In this document: positions 1-19,943 of the stretch, piece by piece | Position numbering within the stretch: the stretch's first letter is position 1 | Layout: each line of letters starts with the position of its first letter | Assembly (NCBI GenBank): GCA_001579985.1 | Contig: LRSR01003557.1 | Location: 1-41,741 of the forward strand | Origin: Hypsibius dujardini | Taxonomy: Eukaryota; Tardigrada; Eutardigrada; Parachela; Hypsibiidae | Reading direction: 5' to 3' | DNA: 41,741 bases | Notes under the pieces: model-generated | The model's input: only the letters and a program-made list of their open reading frames with translations | What the model was told of the DNA's origin: nothing | Database searches by the model: none | Program-made: the position numbers and the translations under genes

Positions 1-400
1 CCTTTTTGTCTCCTCCCCTTCCCGCTTTTTGTCCCCTTCCCTTTTCTATTTCCCGATGTTGACCAAATCCGGATTTTTTTATACGAAAAGATTAAGGAAC
101 AATTGGGCTTTCAAAAATGAGCAAAATTATTATTATGGCTTAAAGGGACCTTCGTCAGTCCTTGTAAATGCAACAGGGAAGAAAAAGGGGGAAGGGGAAG
201 GAAAAGGGGACTTGTAGCCTCAGCTTTGACAGAGGTTGAACATAAGAGGGCAAAAACGACGCTGGAGAGGGAAATTTGCCGCTCAAGGGATTGTGACTTC
301 CGCGCGCCCTGGACTGTTAAGGTCCTAAACGAGTCTTTGGCCGCGAGTCTGGCTGCCATCAACCGAAGATTTTGCAGGCCGTCCCCATTTTACGTGAGGC
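1..400. other. No gene seen
   Basis: T-rich start and short frames only. 1-60 has CCCCTTCCC runs, and a GGGGAAGG purine tract lies near 185-215. Confidence 0.5.
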
Positions 401-950
401 AATTTTCAGAGACGGATTTCGAAATTTCTCCATTTTTTTGTCTAAATTAGTTTAATATTAATGATGATTTAAAATTTTTTATTTCATCAGTGAATCTCCG
501 AGAACTTTTTTACGAAAACACGAAGTTACGAAGACGTTGGAATATTCCGTTTTGCTTGATCTTCACTGTAAAAATTGCCATTTATCGAAATGCACTAAAA
601 ATAATTATTTTGATGCTGCCCCATTTCAAATTTGCCTGGAAATCCATTGGCATCATCCAAATTTCTTTCGGACATCAGGGGGCGGAGCTGCACGCCAACT
701 TTGGAAAGCTTCACTGGAATTTTCGGTCCCTTTTGAAAACTGTCCGTAGCTCCGCCCCCATATTTCCAAAAAATATTAGGTTGGCGCTCATCGATTTCAT
801 TCTTACAGCGAAAATTAAGCACAACGGAATATTCTCCTATTTTCGTGACTTTGAAAATTCGCCGATGAAATAAATTTCCTAAATCATAATTAATATTGAA
901 CTCATTTAGAAACAAATTTGGAAGCGTTTTGAAATCCGTCTCTGAAAATT
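401..950. mobile_element. Foldback element, 3' side of gene A
   Basis: Perfect 20-bp inverted ends AATTTTCAGAGACGGATTTC (401-420) and its inverse (931-950) continue as diverged arms to a centre with GGGGGCGGAGCT (about 676) and AGCTCCGCCCCC (about 750-761). It is not coding. Confidence 0.7.
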
Positions 951-1118
951 CGCCCCAAGTTAGGTGAAACAGCTGTTTGGCAGGGGGCAGCTTTGCAATT
1001 GCAGTTGTATGGGAGGAACAAACTCGTAAACGCAATAAATACTGAATATTTGATATTTTCTAGGGTAAACACGCCGACATGTTGCATTTCCTGAGCATGA
1101 AATTGAAAATCTTGTCGT

Positions 1119-8891
<7,773 letters not shown>

Positions 8892-9210
8892 TTTGTCCCT
8901 CTTGTAGTTGGGAAGTGGAACCTATGCCGCGATTTAAAAGTAAAGGCGATTGCATAATTATTAAAGTGCTGATCAGCTTAGACTGACTGACACGTCAACA
9001 GTAAAAACCGAAAACGAGAGTTGGTTTTAAAGCGGCGGCATTATCAAGTGCACAGAAGTTGCGCATGTTCTCATTTTCAAATCGATCGGAAGAGCGATTA
9101 AGCACGATTTTAAACGATGTAGTGACGACTCATTGTCGTGATACCATCTATTTTGGGTGGGACCCTGTCCTTGGCCTGTAAAGGGAATGCTCGTTACTTG
9201 TCGTTTATTC
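8892..9210 (-). promoter_or_regulatory. Conserved upstream block of gene A (probable promoter/5'UTR)
   Basis: About 310 bp before the ATG is conserved in all three receptor copies (also 14890-15204 and 27092-27420), including the TTTTAAATcGCGGCATAGG segment and CAAATCGATCGGAAGAG. All three stop matching at the same point (TTCTG). Conservation may reflect recent duplication rather than function; no certain TATA box is seen. Confidence 0.4.
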
Positions 9211-10224
9211 TGAAGTCTCCGCATGAGAAACCACAAGGACCCTGCGTGGGAGAAACTGTACCATCCAGATAAATTCAGCGCTACTCTCGGCCTCGGCTTT
9301 GCTCGAAATACTATTGGCCGCAGAACAAACATTTAGCTGGCTCCTTAAGTATAAAAAGCAGCTCAATTCAATGTCTAGAGAACACCAAATATTTTTTCTG
9401 CATGGTCTTATTCTTAACCGTAACCGACTTATAATGGAGTGCTTAGAGACAGGCAAAAAAGAAGTGGGACCCGGAAGGAGGAATTTAGCTGAATATAACG
9501 TAGAATAATTAGTACTTGGACTTGTAATTTTTTTATGTGATTCCATATGTTTAGGTTTTTTATGGTGCTCAACTTGTGACTACTGCTTGATATTGATTTT
9601 ATGGATGCAGTAATTCTTTTTGCTAGGCCATGGCAAGGCAGTAATATGGCTTTCGTTAGTGTTTCCACTGTTTCCAGCTTTTCCAAAGCATCTGTCTTCC
9701 AACGTAGGCAAGGCTGTTTCCAGTGTTTTCACAGTCGCTATATATGACCATCCCTCCCGAATCAGAGGCTATTGCGTTTTCAACGCCAATCCCGTGGAGG
9801 CAAGGCTGTTGCCAGTTTCCATAATCGCCTATCGCATCCTAGTACCAACCACGGCAGTGGACGCGATTTTTACATTGTGTACTGATCGTGCCACTTCTGA
9901 CGGAAGTCGCCGCAACCGTCTTTTGTGTGATGGAGAAGCTCGGGCACATCCACCCTTACCGTTTCTGCTGGCAGTCTAAGGTACTTGTATTGGTACTGTA
10001 ATTGTTCTGGCGTACTCGTACGGTATATATATTCTGTGCATCGTACGTGTGCCAGTACTTAGAGTTAAGGGTAATGTCAAAATTAAATTCAATAAAATTC
10101 AATAAAATTTAACGAAATTGAAACATTATCACTGAACCACCGTAATATCTTATAAATCAATAAAAACAACAGCAATAATGAAAAAAAACTAAACTACAAA
10201 TTAGACGAATAACTCATGATTAAC
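9211..10224. other. No gene seen between gene A and the foldback element
   Basis: A frame of 119 codons at 9620-9979 has no recognisable motif and overlaps short internal repeats (GGCAAGGCTGTTTCCAG-like). 10080-10200 is AT-rich. Confidence 0.5.
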
Positions 10225-10812
10225 AAGGGATCAATTAGCAGTGCCAATCTCAAACGGCAACCAAACTTTTTTCCTGAAGAGCTATTTCCCTAACATGAGT
10301 TTAGAAAATATTACTTGCCGGGGATATGATCTTCTTTAACTGGGAAAAGTTTATGAAGTTTAGCCATCACTGGAAGATTAAAGTAGCAGCAATAAACACG
10401 CAGTTTTAAATTTTGTTTCCTTTCAATTTTTGAATTGAACTGACTCAAAATCTAATTTCAAATCGATCGCCGTCAGCCGAAGTTTTTAAAACGAGGGGAG
10501 GAGTTACGGCTGTTATTCGGTATTGCCTATAGCTCCGCCCCCTCATTTCCAATTTTTTTTTCGCTGATGCCAGTCAATTTCAAATTACATTCCGAGTCCG
10601 TGAATATAAAAAAATCTGACAGGAAAAGAATTTGAGAAATTGGTGTTTATTACTCGGACAAGTATATTCTAGTGACAACGTCTTCAATTTTTTCTAATGG
10701 AACAGGGCCTTGTTCCCGACCAATAATATTTTTGAAAATCATGTTAGGGGAATAGGTTCTCAAGAATTTTTTTTGCCCACCATCTGAAACTGGTAGTGGT
10801 AATTGATCCCTT
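10225..10812. mobile_element. Foldback element before the ferrochelatase relic
   Basis: The inverted arms start AAGGGATCAATTA (10225) and end TAATTGATCCCTT (10812). The arms stay similar for more than 100 bp (CTATTTCCCTAACATGA in both). The centre holds TATAGCTCCGCCCCCTCATT, the box also found in the element at 401-950. Confidence 0.65.
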
Positions 10813-10951
10813 GCAAGCTGTAACTTAATTACAGTAATAACTAACAACGTTAACGGAACGCTTGTTGTCTGTGCCCATGGTACTTTGACCAGATGCCAAA
10901 CATCCCTAAGCCGCGACTTGGAATCTGAACCGGGAAAGTATTTTTTTCTAG

Positions 10952-12070
10952 GTTGGACCGATGCCTTTGCTGGCGCCCCAGACGGACGCTGTCATCAAGG
11001 GATTGGCAAAACGCGGCCGAAAGAACGTCCGTTCTTCACCAAGGTACAAGGCGGGGACGTTACGAGACTGTTCGACGAGATTTCGCAAAATTGTTGTCTA
11101 AATGGCGGAAAATACGACAGAGGATGTCGGGCGAAAAGTTTAATCTACCGGACACGCACAGTTGAAAGTCCTTTTGTCGATTACGATTCGGTGTGCCGGT
11201 ATTTGAGCTCACGCACACATTTCGTGACTCTTTGCTTCATTGGAAGTCGCTTCGGTTCCGAATCGGAATAGCACAAGTTATAAGTTAACGGATAATAAAA
11301 ATTACCGTTAATAATATTATAAAAGTTAAATTATTGTTTGAAACTTTTCATCACGATGGAATTATTAAGCGGAACAGTTAACTAATGTTATTTCCCGAAT
11401 TTCATTGAGAGTTCTATCAAGTTTTCTTAATTAATTCCTATTAAACTAAATTGAAAACGAGAAAAAACCGCTTCTAAAATTCGGTTAATAATATTAGTTA
11501 GTTATTCGGATTAATTCCAGCGTGTTAAAGGTGGGTTTTTTCGAACGATTATTCAGGTGGAACTAACACAATGTTTTACTAAAGTTACTAATTACTAATA
11601 CTAATACTTACTAATTTACTTACTAATTTAGTTTTAGTTACTAATTAGTTTTAACATTGTTTTTTTTTCGATCTCAAACCAAACTCAGTTCCGCATTGGG
11701 AAGGCAAGAAGCAAATATAAATTTAAACTACATAAACTAAATACTCAGTTTTTGTATTTTTTCGTTTAGTTTGTGCGCACTGTTATTTTCTTTGTTCATG
11801 TGCTTAGTACACTAAATCTACCGTAGTAACTTTTATACTTGCTCCTACAAAGTGTAATAAATTTGAATTTGTTGCCGAAAATTGGTTTGTTCCTTATATT
11901 TGTAGTTTAACAGTCGTTAATTAATATTTTAATTAATATTCTAATTTTATTTCAAGCTTTGGCGGACATTGTGGTGGACCATCTGCAGTCGGGCCGCAAA
12001 GCGACAACGCAACTGCAGCTTATATGTTGAGCCAGTCTAGGAGATTTCTGGACATTTTCAAAGTTTTATG
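10952..12070 (+). pseudogene. Ferrochelatase relic (last two exons)
   Basis: After a good acceptor (tttttttctag, ending 10951) the sequence reads VGPMPLLAPQTD then AVIKGLAKRGRKNV. This matches the conserved ferrochelatase segment before the HIETL motif. The frame is then lost; another frame gives RDFAKLLSKW and EKFNLPDTH, resembling the following helix. A second block after an acceptor at 11955-11956 reads ALADIVVDHLQSG then QLQLIC, matching the ferrochelatase C-terminus, with a stop at 12028-12030 before the terminal Cys region. Order and strand agree with one gene. No upstream exons are seen. Ferrochelatase inserts iron into protoporphyrin in mitochondria; this copy cannot. Confidence 0.65.
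11170..11940. other. AT-rich stretch between the two ferrochelatase blocks
   Basis: Probably the former last intron of the ferrochelatase relic. It contains ACTAATTACTAATACT-type repeats near 11580-11650 and no coding frame. Confidence 0.5.
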
Positions 12071-12164
12071 AAGTTGTGCAGCGATATAACACATTCAATG
12101 AGTCTAGTTTGAAACTATGCTGTCAGTGTTGGGAGGGTCTTTTTAGGCTATTTATTTATGTGTT

Positions 12165-12285
12165 AAAGGTTGCTTTTTTTCACAGGCCCTTTTAGCAGTC
12201 TTGCCATTCCATCCATCAAAGGAACTGAGGGAGTTCAATCCGATGGACCAACAAATCGTTAGCTAAAGGGCGACTCTGAGGCGCG
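12165..12285. repeat. Dispersed repeat with KELREFNPMDQQIV reading frame
   Basis: Plus-strand reading KELREFNPMDQQIV. Related copies on the minus strand at 27580-27660 (KELREFNTMDRQIVTLKG) and 31273-31467 (MELRESNPMGRQILTVR). Family unknown; it could be a degraded coding fragment of a mobile element. Confidence 0.5.
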
Positions 12286-12699
12286 ACCAATGTTTGCTTG
12301 GTTCGTCGTAAATGCCTGCCCTCCAGACCAGGGCTGGCCACCAGACGAAATGTTTTTTTTTTTAATTTTTACCTATCTGCAAAGAAAAGTCCAGGTCTAG
12401 AAATGTGAAGTCGCGTGCAGTTCACTTGTTACTAAATGCAATGGTGTACGCCCACTACCGGTACTGAATGCAAACACGTTGATTAACAAGGAAATGCTCT
12501 CTACTTGTCGCCTCTTCTGAAACAGTTTGAAGGCATCAAGTGAAAGGTACGAATTCTCCTAATCGATTGATATCAAAAGCCAGGGCTCAGTAGTTCGATC
12601 GGGTGAACAATTTGAAACTTTATTATTGCATTTATAATACCCCCCCCCTGATGTTTGCGCGATATGTGGATAATGCCTAACAATTCCAAATTCAAGTTT

Positions 12700-12860
12700 G
12701 GATGAACAGTCTACCTTATCTGTCTACCTATTTATCTGACTGCCTGCCTGCCGATCTATCTCTTTATTTATTCGTTTTTCAGTCTATCTGCTTGTTTTGT
12801 GGACTGTCTGTCTCTAGGCCTGCCTGTCTAATGTCGGACTGTCTCCTCCTTGTGTCTATC
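12700..12860. repeat. CTGC/CTGT-rich simple repeat
   Basis: A degenerate CTGT/CTAT/CTGC tetranucleotide tract. Similar tracts are at 14728-14862 and 27990-28130. Confidence 0.6.
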
Positions 12861-13246
12861 GCGCAGTCTAGACTGCCAGTTGGCTGCTTGACGTTTTCTA
12901 ATTACTAACTAATTCTAATTATTTACAATTCACCCCGCTATTTTTCTCCTTCACCTCTGGTTCCTATAAATCACAATGAAGACTGAAGTAAATACAGTAG
13001 ATAAACCAACAACCATTGACAGTATTATTGGCTAGCTGTAGTGATCATAGACATTATGCAGTTTCATTTCACTTAGGCATCAAACGTACCGCATTGTTGA
13101 TGATTATTGCAGGTCGGCCTAAATAATAAGCGATCATAAGAATACTTGAAGGAAAATTTCACTGTTTTGTTTGCGAACGTTATTTAAATTACGAAAATCG
13201 AAACCAACTGACTTTTTTATTTACTGAGAAATGTGAAACATGAAGG

Positions 13247-14237
13247 TTAATTTATGACATCACAGAAGCGGTTAGAGTGGTAGAAATGATCAAAACAGAG
13301 AGTGACTCTGCACCAAGCGCAAGTCAAGAAGTGAGTTTTCGCACACGGAAAAACAGAGCATTGGTGATTCTCCCTGGCCGAATCGCCGTCAAAACAGAAC
13401 TGAGACGGAGTTTTGAACTCAAAATGCTTTACGGTTTCAAAATAACCGGGATGGAACCAACCCATTTTCCACATCTCGCGGAATTGTGGGCTGCCGAATT
13501 AGTTAAATACTAGCGATTGAGGCTTCAGGATTGAGTTACGTTGCTACAATATACATTGAATGTTGTCTCGAACTACCCGATCTCAGATTTTATGGAAAAA
13601 TGCCTCCCACATACGAAATCCGTAGACGTCAAGAGGTTGGCATAACGGCGTAATTTTTGGTGAAACAGTCACAATCTGTACTTCGTGACATTCTGGAGTG
13701 GCAGCGTCTAGTAAGGCCCGGTTCTTATAGGTGGACCAAGAATCGATGAACAGCACAGTCCGATTGTCAACATGCGGAAAATACACTTGCTCCAGCCACA
13801 CCTTCAGATATTTTTTTTTCATTTTGCCCGAATTCAATGCCGTAACCAGAATTTAAGAAGCCACAAAAAAATACTGCTGAACTTGAGGACCGAATTGATC
13901 ACCGGTTATCTCTTGCATGACGATGAAGAGCAGACTGAGAAGTTTTCTCTGGGCATCAATGGTGACCATGATGGTATATGAATGAGTCATTATTGAAATG
14001 AATTGACGCAGGCTCGCACTTTCATCAACCCTGAAACATGACATTTTGAGCGGGCGGTTCACCTTTAAGTGCTTTGCTAAGCTAAACATAAGTTAATGTA
14101 ATATCGTAAACTTCATTACAAGACAGTTCGTTTTCATTTAGTCGGTCGTCGATAGACACTATATCTTCCTCCGTGACAGGTAGGCCGTCAAAAAAACCGT
14201 TTTGATCGATAACTAGCTCCATCTCTTCGACCTCCAT
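13247..14237 (-). pseudogene. Decayed pogo-like DDE transposase, copy 1
   Basis: Reading down the minus strand: MEVEEMELVIDQ (14237), then YTIMVTIDAQRKLLS and FGPQVQQYFF (13853-14089), then NSGKMKKKYLKVWLEQVYFP, DSWSTYKNRALLDAATPE and ITPLCQPLDVYGFRMWEAF (13583-13837). DSW and QPLD fit the second and third acidic residues of the DDE_1 transposase fold. Past stops it continues as QRNSILKPQSLVFN, SPQFREMWKMGW and a Cys-rich end, CAWCRVTLCFDHF (13247-13474). Several frame changes and stops make it dead. It lies at the outer end of the copy B arm. Confidence 0.75.
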
Positions 14238-14727
14238 GGTTGGAAAGAAACGAAATGTGGGAACCATTGAATTTAGATTTTCAAAACATAAGCTGTGGAA
14301 AGCGCTCTTATGTACCACCGCGGACTGGTTTTCGATCTTTAAAAAATGTTAGGAGGCATTTCTATTTTTTTTTCGCTTGAAATATTGAGAACTAAGTTAT
14401 GTGCACTAATAAATGGCGAAACACATATTAGATAACTCCCCATTCTCCCACATTACTTCAATAGTTAATCTGGTTCATCGCCATCTTTGCATTGCACCAG
14501 CTGTATTTTGTGGCAGAGAGTAGATTTGATGGTGCAGTTGCATAGCGCACGGAATCATGCGTGTACCGTACTATATATTAAGCGCACGATTCCATAGTGC
14601 TCAAATTTTGAAACTGAAATTTTGATATCTACCGTATAGCAACTTACTGCGTCTGTTGAGAGAAGACTAAAAAATGCTATAGCCACGAAAGCTCTCGAGG
14701 GTGAGGCAAATGCAGGCAACCTTTCTT

Positions 14728-14862
14728 CTAACAGACAGGCTAGGCATGCAGGCCAGCAGGCGACAAACCAACTGCGAAGGCAGGCAGCTAGCAAGTCAGT
14801 CAAGCAAACAGACAAACAGCAGGCAGGCAGGCATGCAGGCAGGTTAGCAGACAAACAAATAA
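14728..14862. repeat. GCAG/ACAG simple repeat upstream of copy B
   Basis: Degenerate GCAGGCAGGCA units, the inverted equivalent of 27990-28130, inside the inverted duplication. Confidence 0.6.
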
Positions 14863-14889
14863 ATAGACTGACAGCTCGTTACCAGAATA

Positions 14890-15204
14890 TTCGACAAATA
14901 ACGAGCATTTCCTTTTACAGGCCAAGAACAGGGTCCCACCTAAATTAGATGGAATCGCGATAATGAGTCGTCGCTACATCGTTTAAAATCGCCCTTAATC
15001 ACTCTTCCGATCGATTTGAAAATGAGAACATGCGCAACTTCTGTGCACTTGATAATGCCGCCGCTTTAAAGCCAACTCTCGTTTTCGGTTATTAATGTTG
15101 ACGTGTCAGTCAGTCTAAGCCGAACAGCACTTTTATAATTTTGCATTCGCCTTTACTTTTAAATTGCGGCATAGGTTCCACTTCCCAACTACAAGAGGGA
15201 CAAA
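14890..15204 (+). promoter_or_regulatory. Conserved upstream block of copy B
   Basis: This is the inverted equivalent of 8892-9210 and ends at the copy B ATG. It is nearly complete, so copy B may still be transcribed. Confidence 0.35.
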
Positions 15205-17186
15205 ATGGATCCGATGCGTATTACGGCCGCCGTTTTATTGCTTTTCGTTCTCCGTACACTCCCGGCTGATGCGTCTACGGATGAAATGGCCGTGATCTTC
15301 AAGTACGACACTTGGTCAGAATTCTTTTCCGGGACATGGGAGCGCTTAAACGGTATGTACGCCCTCACATGCAACAACAGTCTCACGGAAGATGCGCGGC
15401 CACCAAAACGCCACAACTTTAACAGATATGCAGGTTTCATTCCCTCAGAGCACAACAGAATCTACCTGGCCAAGGAGCCGGGTGTGGCGATGCATACGAC
15501 CAGGGCGGGAGAGTTTGCCTTCCAGTACGGTGAAGTGGTCTGGCGGGCGATGATCAGCCCGGTAGTCGGCACAGTCAACATCCTCCGCGTAGGGGGTTTT
15601 GACGCTGAGCATCAATGCCTGGTGAACGTAAAAATACCGGGAATCGAACTCATTATCACACAGACCGTGGAAGGGCCAAAAACCGTAGCCACTGTTTATC
15701 GCCCAGAAGATGAGCCTGATCAGTCAAATTACAGCAGAAACTGGAACAATTTCAACTGCACTGTGTGTGGCAATGACCTGGCCAGCAACTTCCATGCATA
15801 CACTCTCCGGTGGAGTGAATCTGAGATTGTCTGGTCACTGGACGGCATCGACATTTACCGTTATGTCGTGGGCGCAAGTATAGCGAAGCCATTCCTGCCG
15901 CTTGCTGTAGCGACTTACCGTGAAGACGGTTACGAGCGTAAGCTTTATCGGTGTAGTACTACTTGAAAGTGAATGATACGCGTAAATGATGCGTAATAGC
16001 AGGACAGTACAAATGTCAGGCTGCAGGGTTTTCTTGCAAAATCAATTGACAACAACGAATTCCACTTTCATGTTTGGAATCCCAAAAGTGCCCCACTAGT
16101 AAATTTATGCCATATTAACTTATAGGGTTATAATAGACTGACCTTGGGAATTGAAGAATAGGCAATACTAGTTTAGTAAATCATGTTTGCACTGCGGTCA
16201 ACTACTCTCCACTAGGAAAAAAATTGTCCTCTAGGGCTTTGGCTATCCAACAAAACTTTCAGGAATAATGTAGAAGCTGCAGATCTAAATATTTGAAATA
16301 CCAGAGTTGGAAGCACCTCCTAGTCGCAATATTAATGACCGAGTGCCAAGATTTGGGATTGCTCTTCGTACCAACTAGAAACGGATGAACAAACATTCGC
16401 AATCGTCCTTGAACAAACTGAAATGTACGTTACGATACTCCAAATCCTATTACTGTGCAATACATGATAGTGGTCAATGTTTCGGTCATACGTCTGCATA
16501 GTGAAATAGAATTGTAATACGTCTAATGTGTGTCGACTTTCAAAGAGTTGATGAAGAATGGCTTTGTAGAAACAGAATCATCCTGTGGCATCCAACCGAA
16601 AACATACCGTAACAGTGGCGTCCACTCTACTTTTCCGAACTAACCTTGAATAATTTATTATCTGCAGCCCATGAGGACTGGGAGAAAAATCAGCTCGTGA
16701 TTCAGTCGGTTGTGGTTCGTCAAAAAAAGCCTATTGAATCAGCGCCGGCAAAAGTGGAATATGAGGACCTTTTGTTTGACAACTTCACAAACGACGGTCG
16801 TCCCCGCGCGGATTTCTGGAGACTTCCTCGCGGAAAAAGAACCCCAGACCGGGCAATTATTCAGCGTGCTTCAACCTGGTACGACCCGGATTGTGTCGAT
16901 GTTAGCAACGGTTCACTGCGCATCATGGTCAGTCAGAACGCCAGCACTGAATATAACTATTCGCTGGGGCGCATTGATTCGATCGGGAGGTGGGATATTC
17001 TGTTCGGGGAAGTGGAATGGCGGATGAAAATGTACAACTTCAGGGGGGTCATGCAAGCGCTCCACCTCACGGTCTCGGAATGTGATCCGGGGCCCAGTCT
17101 CCCCTGTAGTGAAGATGTCCCAAGGATTGTGTTCGACATAAGCCAGTAAGGTTGCAATATTAAGGTCATGTGATGTGTGCTTGCAC

Positions 17187-17570
17187 ATGCTATACTGTTT
17201 TGGAGTGGCTATTTTACCAACCTACCCCCTTTTCGGGGTATAGTAATACCCCGGCCACTTTACCCCTCCCATAGGCCTCATAGAAATCTGGCTATTTTAC
17301 CCCTCTCTGTATACATCACCACGGGTTCAAATCGGGCCCCTGCTATTTTACCCTTCCTGTGTTATCGGTCCGTCCGTTGTCGGACAAATGGTCGCACCGT
17401 GAACAACGGTTGAACGGATAGCGAACGAACAAACAACGGACGGATGGACGATGAACGGATGGACGACAAACGAACGGACGACGGACGGACAGCATGAAGG
17501 GTAAAACTAGGGTTCTATTTGGCCCCACACTTAAACGGAGGGCTAAAATAGCTGTACTGTATTCCACATG
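17187..17570. repeat. GGCTATTTTACC / TCCG repeat block, intron 2 of copy B
   Basis: This is the inverted counterpart of 6019-6381 with more GGCTATTTTACCCCT units and a longer GGACGGACGG tract. Confidence 0.5.
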
Positions 17571-17719
17571 CTTTGAGATGCGTTCTAGTCTTCTGGCTTA
17601 AAGCAACTGTCCCCAAACAAAGTTTGAGATATAACAAGAATCGTAGCGGAGGGGATATACTGCGAGGAAATTGCGGCAACCATATTAAATCGAAGGGATG
17701 TTGGGGATTTTAAATTATT

Positions 17720-18160
17720 TAATGCAGCATGCAATTTTGTCTAAATTGAACGCAAAACTCAGCTTTTTGTTTCTAATCATTTTAAAACTTGTGGGGTTGT
17801 GGTGATCTATTTTCCCATGATATTTCAAAACATTTTCAAATATTTGAAAAATCAGACTTTTCTTAACTCCGTTCGATCTCTCATTTTTAGTTATTATTAA
17901 GTCGCATATGTGGAACCTCAACAGATCATAAATTTGATAAACAATCTGAAATTTTTGAAAATCTTTTGAAGTCCTCGGGGCGCTCTTCTTGGAAATCGCC
18001 CCCAAATCCACACAAGTTGTAAAAGATTCAGGAACAAAAGGTCGAATTTTGGGTTTCGTTTTGAAAAAAGTGCATTTCCGTCTTTGCTCACCCCCTGGCC
18101 CTACTGCGATAGATCGGTTCTGCCTTGTAAGGACCCTAAACGAGCCCTGGCTCCTACCAG
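17720..18160. mobile_element. Related MITE remnant, intron 2 of copy B
   Basis: This is the inverted counterpart of 5350-5870. The right end CCCTAAACGAGCCCTGG is a good TIR; the left TIR is not recognisable. Confidence 0.5.
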
Positions 18161-18849
18161 GTATATGCTCAGTTAGGCACTGACCGACAGTCCACTACCC
18201 TTATCAGACGATCTGCTCCATTATTTTAAGGCCCACCCTCGCAGATATCTAAGCCGTTCGTTACTACGACTGAATGTCAACCTTTCGGATAGGTTCTCGT
18301 TGATCCCGTTACAATTGTTATCATGTAGCTCATGGAACTTGCGAATTTTTAAATTATAAACGAGGATTTGAGGGACTGATTCTCCCCTTACGTAGCTTAG
18401 AAATCCGTTTGAAAGTCGAAAACTGATTCTCAAAATTAATTTATACTTCTTGATTGATTACAGTTTCTCCATCATCGAGACGAGATACTACTTTGATGGT
18501 GTGGATTATGCGCAGAAGCTCCACGAACGATACATGGAGTTTATAGGCACTCAGAAACTTGGCCAATTTCACACCTATCTGATTCGCTGGACTGAAACCC
18601 ACGTTACGTGGCACATTGATGGCAAGCAAATCTTCACTCTCAGGAAGACGACCGACCAGAAGTTTCCGTCCAAGCCCATGCATGTATCCATGACACCGCT
18701 CATTAATCAATATCTGGCTCCATCAAATCCATCAAGCGATGAGCATGAGACGTATCCGTCATGGAGGTCCGTGGTCATGGAAATCGATTACGTTAAAATT
18801 CGGAGGGCGCTACCAAATTCCGGTAAAATTGTTTCTTTTTCTGTATAAC

Positions 18850-19437
18850 TTTTTGTCCACTATTGTAAGATTCTTTAGCACAAGCCGTTCGGTTTTGTCT
18901 ACTTGGTTCGTTCTGTAACTTCGATACACATACATGCGTTATTAGAGAAGGCTGAAGGAGTGTAAAGCCTTTATTTAAAGCCGCAAAGAAACGCCCTTTT
19001 ATTGATTTCCTCCCAAGTTTTCTTCCTCCTTCTTTCTTGGGTCGGCACTAAAAAGCCAAATAAATACGGTAGAAAATATGGAGTTGTGGCATCATATATA
19101 CTTTACTCAGTCTTGATCAATAATACTCTCAATATTTAGGATTATTTCCTCTCGTCGATATCGCGTATCCATGACCTTTGGTCGAACACACCCCTGCATG
19201 TAGGAAAGCCTACACAATCGATGTACTAGACGCTATATAGACGCTTCTAAACCTTCTAGTACGGGGGAGGGCAAGATTTTGCTAAAACTCCAAAGGGGGA
19301 GCACTGGTATGATTTTGTTATTTTTACTCTAAAAAACGTCAGAGGGTACCATTGGGTCAGTTTTTCGGTTTCAGACGGGGGGGGGGGTCAATTGCGCACT
19401 TGCCACCCCCTAGGACGCGCCACTGTGCACAACGGAA
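18850..19437. other. Copy-B-specific sequence in intron 3
   Basis: It is absent from the corresponding intron of A (175 bp between exon 3 and the MITE) and of C. It contains G runs (about 19375-19389) and CACCCCCTAGGACGCGCCAC. Probably an insertion of unknown type. Confidence 0.45.
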
Positions 19438-19943
19438 CAGAGTTGCCCCATATTTTTTTCAGGTTCTCCATACGGCCCATAATTTCGCTTAATCTCATAA
19501 TTTTTGTGGGTTTATGGGTATAAAACTGATCAAAAATGGGATGGGAATGTGCGGGAATTTTGAAAAACGGGTGGGAACGGAAATTTGCAAAAATCTAAGA
19601 GAAAAAGCGAGTTTTCAAGGAATATTGACGTGAGTGAGGTCACTGATTGGTTGACTAAACTCTTTCGATATTTTAGCAGGTGATTTGCAGTGTAATCTAC
19701 GATCAACCGCTTGATAACTCCCTATATTTTTATCCAAATCAATCAATCAGTCGAGGTTTATCTATCGTATTGATATTTAGTTCCTCAATCAATCACAGCT
19801 GAACAGGTGAATTGCTTTGCTAGGAATTGTAGCTTAAAAAATCGGTTGTAGTATGGGAAAGGATTATGGGAATGGGAAAATGTTAGAGTTACGGGAATGG
19901 ATGGAATGGGATGGCCGCAAGTATAAGATGGGAATGGGCGGGA
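19438..19943. mobile_element. Truncated hAT-like MITE in copy B
   Basis: This is the same element as 4084-4612, inverted with the gene. The CAGAGTTG end is at 19438. The other end is lost in the deletion that also removed the TM exon, so the element joins directly to the exon 5 acceptor. Confidence 0.6.

Noticed and set aside
9620-9979. A 119-codon plus-strand frame
   Set aside because: No motif, no splice context, internal short repeats; likely chance.
10885-11271. A 128-codon plus-strand frame as a gene
   Set aside because: The conserved ferrochelatase residues lie in a different frame of the same stretch, so this frame is a by-product of the relic.
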